Notes under the pieces: model-generated | What the model was told of the DNA's origin: nothing | The model's input: the letters and a program-made list of their open reading frames with translations, nothing else | Databases searched by the model: none | Source of the DNA: FEN-1073 sp963780865 | Lineage (GTDB): Bacteria > Chloroflexota > Anaerolineae > Anaerolineales > RBG-16-64-43 | Direction of reading: 5' to 3' | Assembly: GCA_963780865.1 (NCBI GenBank) | Contig: CAWADT010000022.1 | Coordinates: 62,001 to 126,000, forward strand | DNA: 64,000 nucleotides | Translations under genes and position numbers: made by a program | In this document: piece by piece, positions 16,539 through 26,058 of the stretch | Layout of the letters: every line of letters starts with the position of its first letter | Numbering within the stretch: the stretch's first letter is position 1

Positions 16539-18193
16539 CAACCCTCCGGACGATATTCGCCCCACGCGTCGCGCAGCACGCCGCAGATTTCCCCCAGCGT
16601 CAGGTCAGCTTCGACGCACGCTAAAATCACCGGCATAAGATTCTCGTTTCCTGTGGAGGCTGCGGCCAGCGTGCCGAGCAACTCGGCTGCGCGCGCGGGA
16701 TCCCGCCGCGAGCGGACCGCTTGCAGCCGGTCTTTCTGCCTTTGCTCGACCGCCGGATCCACCCGCAGCGTTTCCAAATCGGGTTGCTCCGGTTCGACGT
16801 ATTCGTTGACCCCGATGACGATCTGCTCGCGGTCCTCCACCGCTTTCTGCGCGCGGTAGGCGGCTTCCTGGATTTCCGCCTGGACGTACCCGCGTTCGAT
16901 CGCGGCGATGGCCCCGCCGAGCGCGTCGATTTTGCGCAAATACTCCTCCGCCCGGCGCTCGATCTCGTCGGTGAGCGCCTCCACCGCGTACGACCCGGCC
17001 AGCGGATCCACCGTGTCGGCCACGCCGGATTCGCTCGCAAGAATCTGTTGGGTGCGCAGCGCCACCTGCACCGCTTTCTCGGTGGGCAGGCCGAGCGCCT
17101 CATCCATGCTGTTGGTGTGCAGGGATTGAGTCCCGCCCAGCACCGCCGCCAGAGCTTGCACCGTCACCCGCGCGATGTTGTTTTCCGGCTGCTGGGCGGT
17201 GAGCGTGGAGCCGCCGGTCTGAGTGTGGAACCGCAGCATCTGCGAGCGCGGATCGCGGGCGCTGAACCGGTCGCGCATGATCCGCGCCCACAACCGGCGC
17301 GCGGCGCGGAACTTGGCCACTTCCTCGAGAAAATTGTTGTGCGCGTTGAAGAAGAACGTCAATTGGGGCGCGAAAGAATCCACGGGGAGCCCGGCGCGCA
17401 GGGCCGCCTCCACGTAGGCGATGGCATTGGCCAGCGTGAACGCCACTTCCTGCACCGCCGTGCTGCCGGCTTCGCGGATGTGGTAGCCGGAAATCGAAAT
17501 GGTGTTCCATTCCGGGAGTGATTTTTGGCAGTAGGCGAAGATGTCCGTCACCAGCCGCATCGACGGCTGGGGCGGGAAGATGTAGGTTCCGCGGGCGATG
17601 TATTCCTTAAGGATGTCGTTCTGGATCGTGCCCCGCAAGCGGGTCGGCTCCGCTCCCTGGCGCTTGGCCGCCGCGATATACATCGCCAGCAGCACCGCCG
17701 CCGGGGCGTTGATGGTCATGCTTGTGCTCACTTTATCCAGGGGGATCCCGGTAAACAGCCGCTGCATCTCCTCCAGACTGAAGATCGACACGCCCACCCG
17801 CCCCACTTCCCCCGCCGCCAGCGCGTGATCCGGATCGTAGCCGATCTGGGTGGGAAGGTCGAACGCCACGGACAGGCCGGTTTGCCCCTGCCCGAGCAGG
17901 AAGCGGTAGCGCGCGTTGGATTCTTCGGCGGTGGCGTATCCGGCGTACTGTCGCATCGTCCACAACCGGCCGCGGTACATCGTGGGCTGCACGCCGCGCG
18001 TGAACGGATATTGCCCCGGGAAGCCGATCCGCTCCGGCTCGTCCCGCTCCGGATCGGCCGGCAGGTACACGTCCTCGAGCGGAATTCCGGACGGAGTTTG
18101 AAAGCGGGATTTGCGTTCCGGGAATTTCTTCAGGGCCGGCTGGAGCACTTCTTCCTTCCAGCGGCGCCGCGCTTCAGAGGTTTTGCCGGTCAT
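16538..18193 (-). CDS. mcmA1: Methylmalonyl-CoA mutase, large (catalytic) subunit
   Basis: A 551-residue catalytic barrel of the adenosylcobalamin-dependent mutase, without the C-terminal B12-binding domain, as in the separate-subunit form of archaea and Chloroflexota. Recognisable blocks: TMRQYAGYATAEESNARYRF, TGLSVAFDLPTQIGYDPD, TISISGYHIREAGSTAVQE (with the catalytic Tyr and His) and FHTQTGGSTLTAQQPENNI. It would rearrange (R)-methylmalonyl-CoA to succinyl-CoA once joined by the small cobalamin subunit, which is not in this window. The 5' end overlaps the CYTH gene by 20 bp and the 3' end overlaps mce. Confidence 0.96.
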   Translation of the reverse strand: MTGKTSEARRRWKEEVLQPALKKFPERKSRFQTPSGIPLEDVYLPADPERDEPERIGFPGQYPFTRGVQPTMYRGRLWTMRQYAGYATAEESNARYRFLLGQGQTGLSVAFDLPTQIGYDPDHALAAGEVGRVGVSIFSLEEMQRLFTGIPLDKVSTSMTINAPAAVLLAMYIAAAKRQGAEPTRLRGTIQNDILKEYIARGTYIFPPQPSMRLVTDIFAYCQKSLPEWNTISISGYHIREAGSTAVQEVAFTLANAIAYVEAALRAGLPVDSFAPQLTFFFNAHNNFLEEVAKFRAARRLWARIMRDRFSARDPRSQMLRFHTQTGGSTLTAQQPENNIARVTVQALAAVLGGTQSLHTNSMDEALGLPTEKAVQVALRTQQILASESGVADTVDPLAGSYAVEALTDEIERRAEEYLRKIDALGGAIAAIERGYVQAEIQEAAYRAQKAVEDREQIVIGVNEYVEPEQPDLETLRVDPAVEQRQKDRLQAVRSRRDPARAAELLGTLAAASTGNENLMPVILACVEADLTLGEICGVLRDAWGEYRPEG

Positions 18194-18842
18194 ACAATCC
18201 TTCGTGGGGGAGAGCGGCGAGGATCTCTTTGGTCTGCCGGAAATCCCAGCCGGAAAAATTGTCGAACGTCACTTCGAGGAACGCCAAATGGTTTGATTTT
18301 TTCAGCGCCAGAAAGATGCCCATATACGATGTCTGCAGCGCATTGCCCCAGTCCAGCTCGAGCGCTCCGGCCGTCTGGCGCAAATCCCCCAGGTCCGGGC
18401 CTTCCAGTTCGAGAAAGTTGCCGAACGGCAGCTGGTCGAACATCACCAGGACGGATTTCCAGCGGAAGACCTCGCGGTATTTTTCATAGCGGACGATCGG
18501 GCGAAACCCCAGCGATTGCAGAAGGTGCGAGGTTTTCTCGAGGTTGTCGACGATGATCTCGGTTTCCAGGCTGCGGCGGGCCGGGGCGGGGGCTGCGGCC
18601 TCGGTTGGGGCTTCGGGCTGCTTGTACGTCAGGATCACCTGACCGGCTTTCCGCAGCCTCAGCACCTTTCCCGCGCGCGTCAGCGCGCCGTCGGCGGTGT
18701 CGAAGCGGATGTTGGCTTCGTGACCCCGCGGCTGGTACGGCCGCGCGCCGACCGTGGAAAGCCGCTTGCGCATCCGGGCCGGGTCTTCGAGGAAAAATTT
18801 TACTTCCTGCTCCAGCGCGGCGGCTTTTTCCGATGCATTCAT
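18174..18842 (-). CDS. CYTH-domain protein (class IV adenylate cyclase/triphosphatase-like)
   Basis: A 222-residue protein of the CYTH superfamily, whose beta-tunnel binds triphosphates with metal ions. The N-terminal ExExK signature is LEQEVKFFLED (around residues 10-20), and further basic and acidic strand residues appear in ANIRFDTADGALTRAGKVLRLRK, SLETEIIVDN and FGNFLELEGPD. Without biochemical data it could be a cyclase, thiamine triphosphatase or inorganic triphosphatase. Its gene lies inside the propionyl-CoA operon between the biotin carrier and the mutase and overlaps the mutase start. Confidence 0.88.
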   Translation of the reverse strand: MNASEKAAALEQEVKFFLEDPARMRKRLSTVGARPYQPRGHEANIRFDTADGALTRAGKVLRLRKAGQVILTYKQPEAPTEAAAPAPARRSLETEIIVDNLEKTSHLLQSLGFRPIVRYEKYREVFRWKSVLVMFDQLPFGNFLELEGPDLGDLRQTAGALELDWGNALQTSYMGIFLALKKSNHLAFLEVTFDNFSGWDFRQTKEILAALPHEGLYDRQNL

Positions 18843-18882
18843 GGCTCACCTTCCCGCGGGCGGGGGATGGAAACGGCCGGAG

Positions 18883-19380
18883 TTATCCGACGACGACCAG
18901 CACCTGGTTCTGTTCCACCGCCTGGCCCGGTTGGATTCGAATTTCCTTCACCGTTCCGTCTTTTTGGGAACGGAGTTCATTCTGCATTTTCATGGATTCC
19001 AGAATGACCAGCGGCGCGCCTTTCTTCACCTCCGCTCCGAGGGTGGCGGCGAGGCTCACCACCAGCCCGGGCATCGGGGCGCGCAACAGCCATTCGTTGG
19101 GAGCATCGGGAACGGCGTGCGCGACAGCCCGGGCGCGGACGGCCTGTTCATCCTCGGCGCGGGCTTCGAACATCCTTCCGTGGAGCAGCACCTGCCAGCC
19201 GTCGCCGGTCGGAACGGCGTTGGCTTCCAAGGAACGGCCGTTGATGAGCAGCGAATACACAGGCTGGTTGGCAATCGCGGTGAAATCCACTTCGTACGGT
19301 TTCCCGTCGAGCATGATATGGTGCTCGTCGATCACTTCGACGAGATACGTCTGGTCGCCGATGGTCGTGACGTATTTCAT
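18883..19380 (-). CDS. Biotin carboxyl carrier protein of acyl-CoA carboxylase
   Basis: A 165-residue protein with a biotinyl/lipoyl domain in its last ~75 residues (LLRAPMPGLVVSLAATLGAE ... LVILESMKMQNELRSQ). The biotin lysine is Lys131 in ESMKM. The first ~90 residues form a separate beta-rich domain (TYLVEVIDEHHIMLDGKPYE), as in the alpha-chain tail of propionyl-CoA carboxylases. The start overlaps the stop of the biotin carboxylase gene by four bases (ATGA), so the two subunits are made in a coupled way. Confidence 0.93.
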   Translation of the reverse strand: MKYVTTIGDQTYLVEVIDEHHIMLDGKPYEVDFTAIANQPVYSLLINGRSLEANAVPTGDGWQVLLHGRMFEARAEDEQAVRARAVAHAVPDAPNEWLLRAPMPGLVVSLAATLGAEVKKGAPLVILESMKMQNELRSQKDGTVKEIRIQPGQAVEQNQVLVVVG

Positions 19381-20894
19381 CGACCTCTCCCTCCGCCGCG
19401 GCCGGACCACTTCCAGCGCGAAGCGGCGTGCTGGGCGGGTTGCATAATTTGCGCCGCGCGCTGCGACGACTGGTGTTCCATGAGCGTGGCGAAGATGGCC
19501 GCCATCTCGGGGTAATGATCCTCCCCGTTGGTGCTGCCGTTGAGCGCGAAGCGTTCCTCGACGAACCGGGTGTCGAACAGCCCGGCCATGAACCGCGGCG
19601 AATCCAGCAGCGCCTGGTGGAAGGGAATGTTGGTCTTCACTCCGATGATGCGGTATTCCTCCAGCGCCCTGCGCATGCGCAGGATGGCCTCCGCGCGCGT
19701 TTCGCCCCACACGATCAGCTTGGAGATGAGCGAATCGTAATACGGCGTGACCTCGAACCCGGAATACACGCCCGAATCCACGCGCACGCCGGGGCCGGTA
19801 GGCAGGAACATCAGCTGGATTCTTCCGGTGGAAGGGGCGAACTGGTTGTTCGGGTCTTCCGCATTGATCCGGCATTCCAGGGACCAGCCGGAGAGCTTGA
19901 CGTCTTCCTGGCGGTAGCGCAGCGGCCGGCCGCGGGCGATCCGGATCTGCTCTTTGACGATGTCGATCCCGGTGATCATCTCGGTGGCCGGATGCTCCAC
20001 TTGCAGGCGGGTGTTCATCTCCAGAAAATAAAAATTGCGGTCCTTGTCGACCAGGAATTCGATCGTCCCGGCGTTGTGATAGCCCACGCTCGCGGCTGTG
20101 CGGCAGGCCACCGCGCCCATCGTCCGGCGCAGGGTTTCGTCGTTGCCAATGAAGGGCGAGGGCGCCTCCTCGAAGAGCTTCTGGTGCCGGCGTTGCAGCG
20201 AGCACTCCCGTTCGCCGAGGTAGATGACGCTGCCTTCTTTGTCGGCCAGAATTTGGAACTCCACGTGGCGCGCGGTGAGGATGAGCTTCTCGAGGTACAC
20301 GTTCCCGTCGCCGAAGGCGGCCTCGGCCTCGCGCCGCGCGGCCGAAAGCAAATGCGGAAGTTCCTCGGCCGTTTTCACCTCGCGCATGCCTTTGCCCCCG
20401 CCGCCCGCGGTCGCCTTTACCAGCAGCGGAAAGCCCACTTCGGGCGCGATGCGGACGAGCTCCTCGTCGGTGAGGTTTCCTTCGCCCTCGGTCCCGGGGA
20501 CCACAGGAATTCCGGCTTTGGCGACCGTGGCCCGCGCGGTGGTTTTATCGCCCATCGCGGCGATCGACGAGGGGTTGGGACCGATGAAAATGATTCCGGC
20601 ATCCTCGCATCCGCGGGCAAAATCCTCGCGCTCGGCCAGGAACCCGTAGCCGGGATGAATCGCGTCGGCGCCGCAGCGCTTCGCGATTTCCAGGATTTTA
20701 TCGGCCCGCAGGTAGGAATCCCGCGCCGGAGAGGGGCCGAGGAAGTAGGCTTCGTCCGCGTAGCGCACGTGCAACGACTGCCGGTCGGCTTCGGAATACA
20801 CCGCCACGGTGGGAATCCCGAGCTCGCGGCAGGCGCGCAGCACGCGCACCGCGATCTCCCCCCGGTTGGCGATCAACACTTTATTGAACAGCAA
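19377..20894 (-). CDS. accC: Biotin carboxylase subunit of acyl-CoA (propionyl-CoA) carboxylase
   Basis: A 505-residue ATP-grasp enzyme that carboxylates biotin with bicarbonate and ATP. Visible blocks: KVLIANRGEIAVRVLRACRE at the N-terminus, AIHPGYGFLAERED, the glycine loop KATAGGGGKGMRE, and EMNTRLQVEHPATEMITG with the catalytic region. The C-terminal tail is short and Arg/Gly-rich. It sits between the carboxyltransferase gene (20920-22470) and the biotin carrier; that order, with the mutase and epimerase behind, argues for propionyl-CoA as the substrate. Confidence 0.96.
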   Translation of the reverse strand: MLFNKVLIANRGEIAVRVLRACRELGIPTVAVYSEADRQSLHVRYADEAYFLGPSPARDSYLRADKILEIAKRCGADAIHPGYGFLAEREDFARGCEDAGIIFIGPNPSSIAAMGDKTTARATVAKAGIPVVPGTEGEGNLTDEELVRIAPEVGFPLLVKATAGGGGKGMREVKTAEELPHLLSAARREAEAAFGDGNVYLEKLILTARHVEFQILADKEGSVIYLGERECSLQRRHQKLFEEAPSPFIGNDETLRRTMGAVACRTAASVGYHNAGTIEFLVDKDRNFYFLEMNTRLQVEHPATEMITGIDIVKEQIRIARGRPLRYRQEDVKLSGWSLECRINAEDPNNQFAPSTGRIQLMFLPTGPGVRVDSGVYSGFEVTPYYDSLISKLIVWGETRAEAILRMRRALEEYRIIGVKTNIPFHQALLDSPRFMAGLFDTRFVEERFALNGSTNGEDHYPEMAAIFATLMEHQSSQRAAQIMQPAQHAASRWKWSGRGGGRGR

Positions 20895-20919
20895 AGAGCG
20901 GCCTCTTTCGATGCTCGCG

Positions 20920-22470
20920 CTAAAGCGGGATGTTTCCGTGCTTCTTGGAAGGAAGGGTATCGCGTTTGTTCGCGAGCATCGCCAGGGCGTTGATCAGCCG
21001 CGGGCGGGTTTCATGCGGCTCGATCACGTCGTCGATGTATCCGCGCGAGGCGGCCACGTACGGATTGGAGAATTTCTCGCGGTACTCGTCGATCAGCTCC
21101 CCGCGCCGCGCGGCCGGATCCTTGGCCCCTTCCAACTCGCGGCGGAAGACGATGTTGATCGCCCCCTCCGGACCCATCACCGCAATCTCGGTGCTCGGCC
21201 AGGCGAAATTGACGTCGCCGCGCAGGTGCTTCGAGCTCATCACGATGTACGCCCCGCCGTATGCTTTGCGCGTGATCACGGTCACCTTAGGCACGGTCGC
21301 CTCGCAGTAGGCGTACAGCAGCTTGGCTCCCGAACGGATGATCCCGCCGTGCTCCTGGGCCGTGCCGGGGATGAACCCGGGCACGTCGACGAGGGTCACC
21401 AGGGGGATGGAGAAGGCGTCGCAGAACCGGACGAACCGCGCGGCCTTGTCGGAGGCGGCGATATCGAGCGAACCCGCCATCACCGCCGGCTGATTGGCCA
21501 CGATGCCCACCGACCGGCCGGCGAGGCGCGCGAATCCGACCACGATATTTGGCGCGTATTCCGCGTGGATTTCAAAGAAGTTCCCTTTGTCCACTACCAA
21601 GCGGATGACTTCGCGCATATCATACGGCTTGGATGGGTCGTCCGGGATGAGATGGTCGAGCGCTGCTTCGGTGCGCAGCGGATCGTCGCCGTCGGGCAGG
21701 GCGGGCGGATCCTCCAGATTATTTTGCGGGAGGAAGAGCAACAGGCTGCGGATCCGTTCCATGCATTCCGCGTCGTTGCCGACCGTTACGTGAGCCACTC
21801 CCGAGATGGCGCCGTGCACGCCGGCTCCGCCCAGCTCCTCGGCGGTCACGTCCTCGTGGGTCACCGCGCGCACTACGTCCGGTCCGGTGAGATACATCTG
21901 CGAGGTATTTTGAACCATGAAAGTGAAATCCGTAAGGGCGGGGGAGTAAACCGCCGCGCCGGCGCACGGTCCGAGGATGGCGCTGATCTGCGGAATGACG
22001 CCCGACGCCAGCGTGTTCCTCAGAAAAATTTCCGCGCAACCCGCCAGCGAGTTGACGCCTTCCTGGATCCGCGCCCCGCCGGAATTGTTGAGGCACACCA
22101 CCGGGGCGCCGTTCTTCAACGCCAGGTCGAAAATTTTGCAGATTTTGGCGGCGTGCGCTTCCCCGATGCTGCCGCCCATAACCGTGAAATCCTGGGAGGA
22201 GACGTAAATCAGCCGGCCTTCCACCGTTCCCCAGCCGCACACCACGCCGTCCCCTAAAAACCGGTGGCGGTCCAGTCCGAAATGGTCGGATCGGTGCTGG
22301 ACGAACGCGTCGAGTTCCCGGAAGGATCCCTTGTCCACCAGGAGCTCAATCCGCTCGCGGGCCGATAGTTTTCCGCGCTGATGCTGCGCTTCAATCCGCT
22401 CCTGGCCGCCGCCCTGGAGGGTCTCTTCCCGCAGCCGGATTAATTTTTGGATTTGCTTGTCACTCGACAT
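20920..22470 (-). CDS. pccB: Acyl-CoA (propionyl-CoA) carboxylase carboxyltransferase subunit
   Basis: A 516-residue carboxyltransferase with two crotonase-like halves: LNNSGGARIQEGVNSLAGCA and ILGPCAGAAVYSPALTDF for acyl-CoA binding, then TLVDVPGFIPGTAQEHGGII and KAYGGAYIVMSSKHLRGD for the carboxybiotin side. This is the usual length for PccB/AccD-type subunits. Its start overlaps the small membrane protein gene by 11 bp. In the operon it would supply (S)-methylmalonyl-CoA for epimerase and mutase. Confidence 0.95.
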   Translation of the reverse strand: MSSDKQIQKLIRLREETLQGGGQERIEAQHQRGKLSARERIELLVDKGSFRELDAFVQHRSDHFGLDRHRFLGDGVVCGWGTVEGRLIYVSSQDFTVMGGSIGEAHAAKICKIFDLALKNGAPVVCLNNSGGARIQEGVNSLAGCAEIFLRNTLASGVIPQISAILGPCAGAAVYSPALTDFTFMVQNTSQMYLTGPDVVRAVTHEDVTAEELGGAGVHGAISGVAHVTVGNDAECMERIRSLLLFLPQNNLEDPPALPDGDDPLRTEAALDHLIPDDPSKPYDMREVIRLVVDKGNFFEIHAEYAPNIVVGFARLAGRSVGIVANQPAVMAGSLDIAASDKAARFVRFCDAFSIPLVTLVDVPGFIPGTAQEHGGIIRSGAKLLYAYCEATVPKVTVITRKAYGGAYIVMSSKHLRGDVNFAWPSTEIAVMGPEGAINIVFRRELEGAKDPAARRGELIDEYREKFSNPYVAASRGYIDDVIEPHETRPRLINALAMLANKRDTLPSKKHGNIPL

Positions 22471-22930
22471 GGGTTGTCGTTTTCTCCATAGAGAGATCCC
22501 GCTCGCCGGCGGCCTTCTTCGGGCCGAAATTTTCCAGCCGGCCCGCCCTCATCAGAAACGCGAAGCCGACCGCCGTCAGGATCAACCTCAGGACGGCCTC
22601 GAACCAGAAGGATTGCAGCGCGATCGCCGACCGGCTCCATAGGCGTTCGTCCGCCACCCAGGTACAGAACTGGATCGGCAGGGCGACGAGCGCCGCCCGT
22701 CGGCTCCACTCTTTTCCAAACCACAGCCCGATGCCCAAGGCAAGCCATAGTCCCCCCCATACGGCCCCGCTGAGCGGAAAATACCACGCCGGAACCGAAA
22801 GGGGAAGGCTTTTGAGCGCGGAATAGGAGAAAACGGCGTGAAGGGCCGCCAGACAGTACCCCGCACCAAGAATCAACACGCCCCAGGCGGTCAGAGTTAC
22901 GGTGAAGGGCTGGCGATGCCGCTTTTCCAT
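22460..22930 (-). CDS. Small four-TM membrane protein
   Basis: A 156-residue integral membrane protein with helices around residues 10-30, 48-68, 78-95 and 112-130, and a polar, basic C-terminal tail. Trp-rich loops (AWYFPLSGAVWGGLWLALG, WVADERLWSRSAIALQSFWF) suggest an interface position. No family is recognised. It overlaps both the upstream GT-C-like gene and the downstream carboxyltransferase gene, so it is part of the same operon, though its role in propionyl-CoA metabolism is not obvious. Confidence 0.72.
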   Translation of the reverse strand: MEKRHRQPFTVTLTAWGVLILGAGYCLAALHAVFSYSALKSLPLSVPAWYFPLSGAVWGGLWLALGIGLWFGKEWSRRAALVALPIQFCTWVADERLWSRSAIALQSFWFEAVLRLILTAVGFAFLMRAGRLENFGPKKAAGERDLSMEKTTTHVE

Positions 22931-25782
22931 CCCACGCCTTCCATTTGAATTTCGTACACGTGCACATGGGTCGGCGGGCTCTCGCCGACCGTCTCAATCT
23001 CGAGCAGGATGTGGCTGCTCGCAATCGGCGCGGGCAGCGTAATCACTAGATCGCGGTAATCCGACGCGCGCGGCACTTCGGTGGAGAACACCACCGGGTC
23101 GCTGCCGTCCGAAGGATAGACCGTTACGGTCAGCTTGGTCGGGGCGCCGCCGACGCGCACATGGAACACCGTGAACTCGTGGGCCGCGGGGAAAGAAAGA
23201 TCCAAATGCATCGGATTGTCTTCCAAGGTGCGGATGACGGAATACGCGTCTCCGTCGAACCCATTCTTCAGGGTGCCCATATCCAGACGCGAGTGCACGA
23301 CGTGAATTATTTCTCCGCCCAGGTTAAGATCCTCTTCCACGGGTTTGGCCAGTTCGGCTTTCTCCGCCGCGATCACCTCCTGGATGTTGTCGATATAGAC
23401 CGGGTGCGTGAAGTAAAAGCCGGGCGTTCCATCGGGGTAGGGCAGCGTCTGCAGGACCTGAATGTCCGTAAACCTTCCACTGGCTAAACCGTTCTTGTAT
23501 TCCTCCGCGGTCATGACCATGACGTCCTGCGCCTGGATCGGGATGTAGTTCTGAATATAACTATCGATCGAATTTGTGCTGGAAATGATCCCATCCGGAA
23601 GGAAGAATTCGAAGATGTTATCGGTCCCGTTAGCCCAGGATGTGCTGACAATTAAGTTCGCGTCCGGATGGGCTTGCTTATAGGCCTTCAGCGCGCTGCT
23701 GAGTTGTTCTCCGCCGTATTGCAATCCGTAGAGCGAGTAATCGGTATACCAGGTGGGCCCGTTGGCGAGGCAGTCCCACAGCATGTATACGTTCACCGAA
23801 CCCAGGACAATAAACAGGGAAAGGGCGATCGCCGCGAAGGGAACTCTCGCCAACCCGAGGGAGGAGGAAGCCGATTGCGCTGTGCGTTCCTTCCAGCGGT
23901 TGAGGAAAGCGCGCACCCCCGGGTAGTTGATTCGCTCCGCAGCCGTCTCCCGCAGTGCAGGCAGCGCCGTGACCAGTCCGGAGGCGCGGTCCCTCCAAAC
24001 AGAAAGGAAATCAGGCAGCTCCGGACCGTCGTAACGCTGGAATAATCCGAGCAGCCAGCTAATCCCCAAAGACGTCAGCAGGGCGGAGGGCACCACCATA
24101 TAGAGCACGCGGGTAATCGTGACCGCCGCGACGGCGCCACCGGCCGGGGCGGCCAGCAGGGTGATCAGCACCGTACGGAATTTCGAGGATCGGATGTTCC
24201 ATAGGCAAAGGAAAATCCCCACCAGCGTGAATGGCAAGGTCCACAGGGCGAGGTGACCATAGCCCTTCATCAGGTGGCGGATGATGTCGTGGTAAACGCC
24301 TTGCGGCGGGTCGGCGAGATACCAGTAGCGCGGGTCAAATCCGCGCAGGTACGTCGCGAGGAATATCTTCACCTTCTCGACTGTCGGAATCTGATCAACC
24401 AAGTAGGATCCGAGGATCACTAAATGGTCCTGATTGCCTGTGTGATGTAGGATCTGGAAGCGGATATAAGGAAGCGCCAGGACGACCAGAGTCCCGAGGC
24501 CCGCCAGGGCGACCCCTTTATGCCGCCAGTGGTAAGGCAGATCCGAAATCAACAGCAATATTCCAGTGACCGCCATGACCAGTTGTCCCCCGCTGTAGGT
24601 GTAGGCGGACAGCGCGCCGAAGAAAAGCGCCGGCAACAGCCACCAGGGTTTGTCGGTCCGATAGCGCATGTAGAAAAAGATAAAGGTAATATAAAAAGCG
24701 ATCGATTCGCACATTTCGAACCCGGTGCGCGAATGCAGGAAAAAGGTCGGGATGATGGAAAGGATCAGCACGCCGCTCCACCAGAGCGGCAGGCGGAACA
24801 CGCGCCGCAGGAGGAGCCCCAGCATCCCGACTCCCAGCATCGTGATCAGCACCGCGACCGCCCGGCTGACGAACTCCGATTTGCCAAAGATCAGGTAGGG
24901 GATGACCTGCGCGTATACGCTGATGTTTTCCTCATACTGGCCGGCGTTATTAAAGAACGTGGGCAGAAATTCATTTTGCCAGACGAAATGCCCCTTCACT
25001 AATTGGGCGGCAAAGTTCGTTTGAATGGCCTCGTCGGTGAAGAAGTAGATCGGCCACTGCGTCAGGCCGATCAGGCGCGTGAGCAGGTAAATTCCCAGTG
25101 CGAGGAAGAAGAGGGAGCGGCCCGCGGTTTGGACGTCGCTGAAAAAGGAAGCCAGAAGCGAGCGCCCGGAGGGTAGGAGGTTGCGGAAGAACGAAGCAAC
25201 ACGCGACGGTCTGCGTTCCAGACGCGGACGCGCCGGGACCGCGGCGTAAGCGGCGCCCGCATCCATCCGTTGGGCGCGGATGCTTTCCGATCCGGGCTTG
25301 CCCGCGGCCGGGAAGGCCGTTCCCGGGCCGATCGATTCCAGCGTCAGGCGGATGCTATCCCCTTCCGGAATGTCCATGGATATTTCCACGTGCGCGCTGC
25401 GTCCGGAAGTTCCTTGGACGGAAAGGGACGTTTTTTGGGAAACGAGCTTCCCGGCGCGCCGGGGACGGGCTGCCGGCGGATCGGCGGCGCCGAATTCAAT
25501 GATGGCAGGGGAGGGGGTTGATTCCCGGGAAGGCACTTTCGCGCTTGGCGCGGGAGATGCGGCGCTTGGTCTGGGAGGAGCGCCGGACCCGGCAGGTTGG
25601 GATCGTGCCTTCCTGGCCGGCTCGGGGTTCAGGAGCGCCGGCGCGGGATCCTTCGTGACGGGATTAACCTTATGCAGACGGCGGGACCGATTCCAAGCGC
25701 GGACCACCCAAAAATCGAACGCCACGGCGATGACGAGGAGAACGATCAAGAAAGACACAAATTCCAAGCTGACTTTCGACAT
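22897..25782 (-). CDS. Large GT-C-type membrane glycosyltransferase-like protein
   Basis: A 961-residue protein. After an N-terminal membrane helix (residues 8-28) comes a ~180-residue Pro/Ala/Ser-rich, probably disordered segment; a second membrane domain (about residues 215-620) has some ten helices with the early acidic loop YFFTDEAIQTNFAAQLVKG typical of dolichyl-phosphate mannosyltransferase/ArnT-like (GT-C) enzymes; the last ~300 residues are extracytoplasmic. Such enzymes transfer a sugar from a polyprenyl-phosphate donor outside the membrane. It is the first gene of the overlapping operon; a TATAAT box lies on the minus strand at 25842-25837. Confidence 0.8.
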   Translation of the reverse strand: MSKVSLEFVSFLIVLLVIAVAFDFWVVRAWNRSRRLHKVNPVTKDPAPALLNPEPARKARSQPAGSGAPPRPSAASPAPSAKVPSRESTPSPAIIEFGAADPPAARPRRAGKLVSQKTSLSVQGTSGRSAHVEISMDIPEGDSIRLTLESIGPGTAFPAAGKPGSESIRAQRMDAGAAYAAVPARPRLERRPSRVASFFRNLLPSGRSLLASFFSDVQTAGRSLFFLALGIYLLTRLIGLTQWPIYFFTDEAIQTNFAAQLVKGHFVWQNEFLPTFFNNAGQYEENISVYAQVIPYLIFGKSEFVSRAVAVLITMLGVGMLGLLLRRVFRLPLWWSGVLILSIIPTFFLHSRTGFEMCESIAFYITFIFFYMRYRTDKPWWLLPALFFGALSAYTYSGGQLVMAVTGILLLISDLPYHWRHKGVALAGLGTLVVLALPYIRFQILHHTGNQDHLVILGSYLVDQIPTVEKVKIFLATYLRGFDPRYWYLADPPQGVYHDIIRHLMKGYGHLALWTLPFTLVGIFLCLWNIRSSKFRTVLITLLAAPAGGAVAAVTITRVLYMVVPSALLTSLGISWLLGLFQRYDGPELPDFLSVWRDRASGLVTALPALRETAAERINYPGVRAFLNRWKERTAQSASSSLGLARVPFAAIALSLFIVLGSVNVYMLWDCLANGPTWYTDYSLYGLQYGGEQLSSALKAYKQAHPDANLIVSTSWANGTDNIFEFFLPDGIISSTNSIDSYIQNYIPIQAQDVMVMTAEEYKNGLASGRFTDIQVLQTLPYPDGTPGFYFTHPVYIDNIQEVIAAEKAELAKPVEEDLNLGGEIIHVVHSRLDMGTLKNGFDGDAYSVIRTLEDNPMHLDLSFPAAHEFTVFHVRVGGAPTKLTVTVYPSDGSDPVVFSTEVPRASDYRDLVITLPAPIASSHILLEIETVGESPPTHVHVYEIQMEGVGWKSGIASPSP

Positions 25783-26058
25783 AATCCGGTGTCCTCACGG
25801 GCTTTTGCGGGACGTTCTCCGCACCGATAGAAGGCGATTATAGCGCAGGCGACCGACATCCGCTTCCTAGAATGGATTGCTAAACCTTGCCTATATAAAA
25901 GGAAGGGGAATAGCCCGGCGTATCCCGGGGCCCGCCGTCGCGACGATAATGAAAGAATCTCCGGAACCAGCTTTTCGGACAATGGTTCCAGGGGAAAACA
26001 TGCACACGTAGAATTCCTATGGGCAGAGATATAATCCGGCTAGCAGGCGGTTCTTCTC

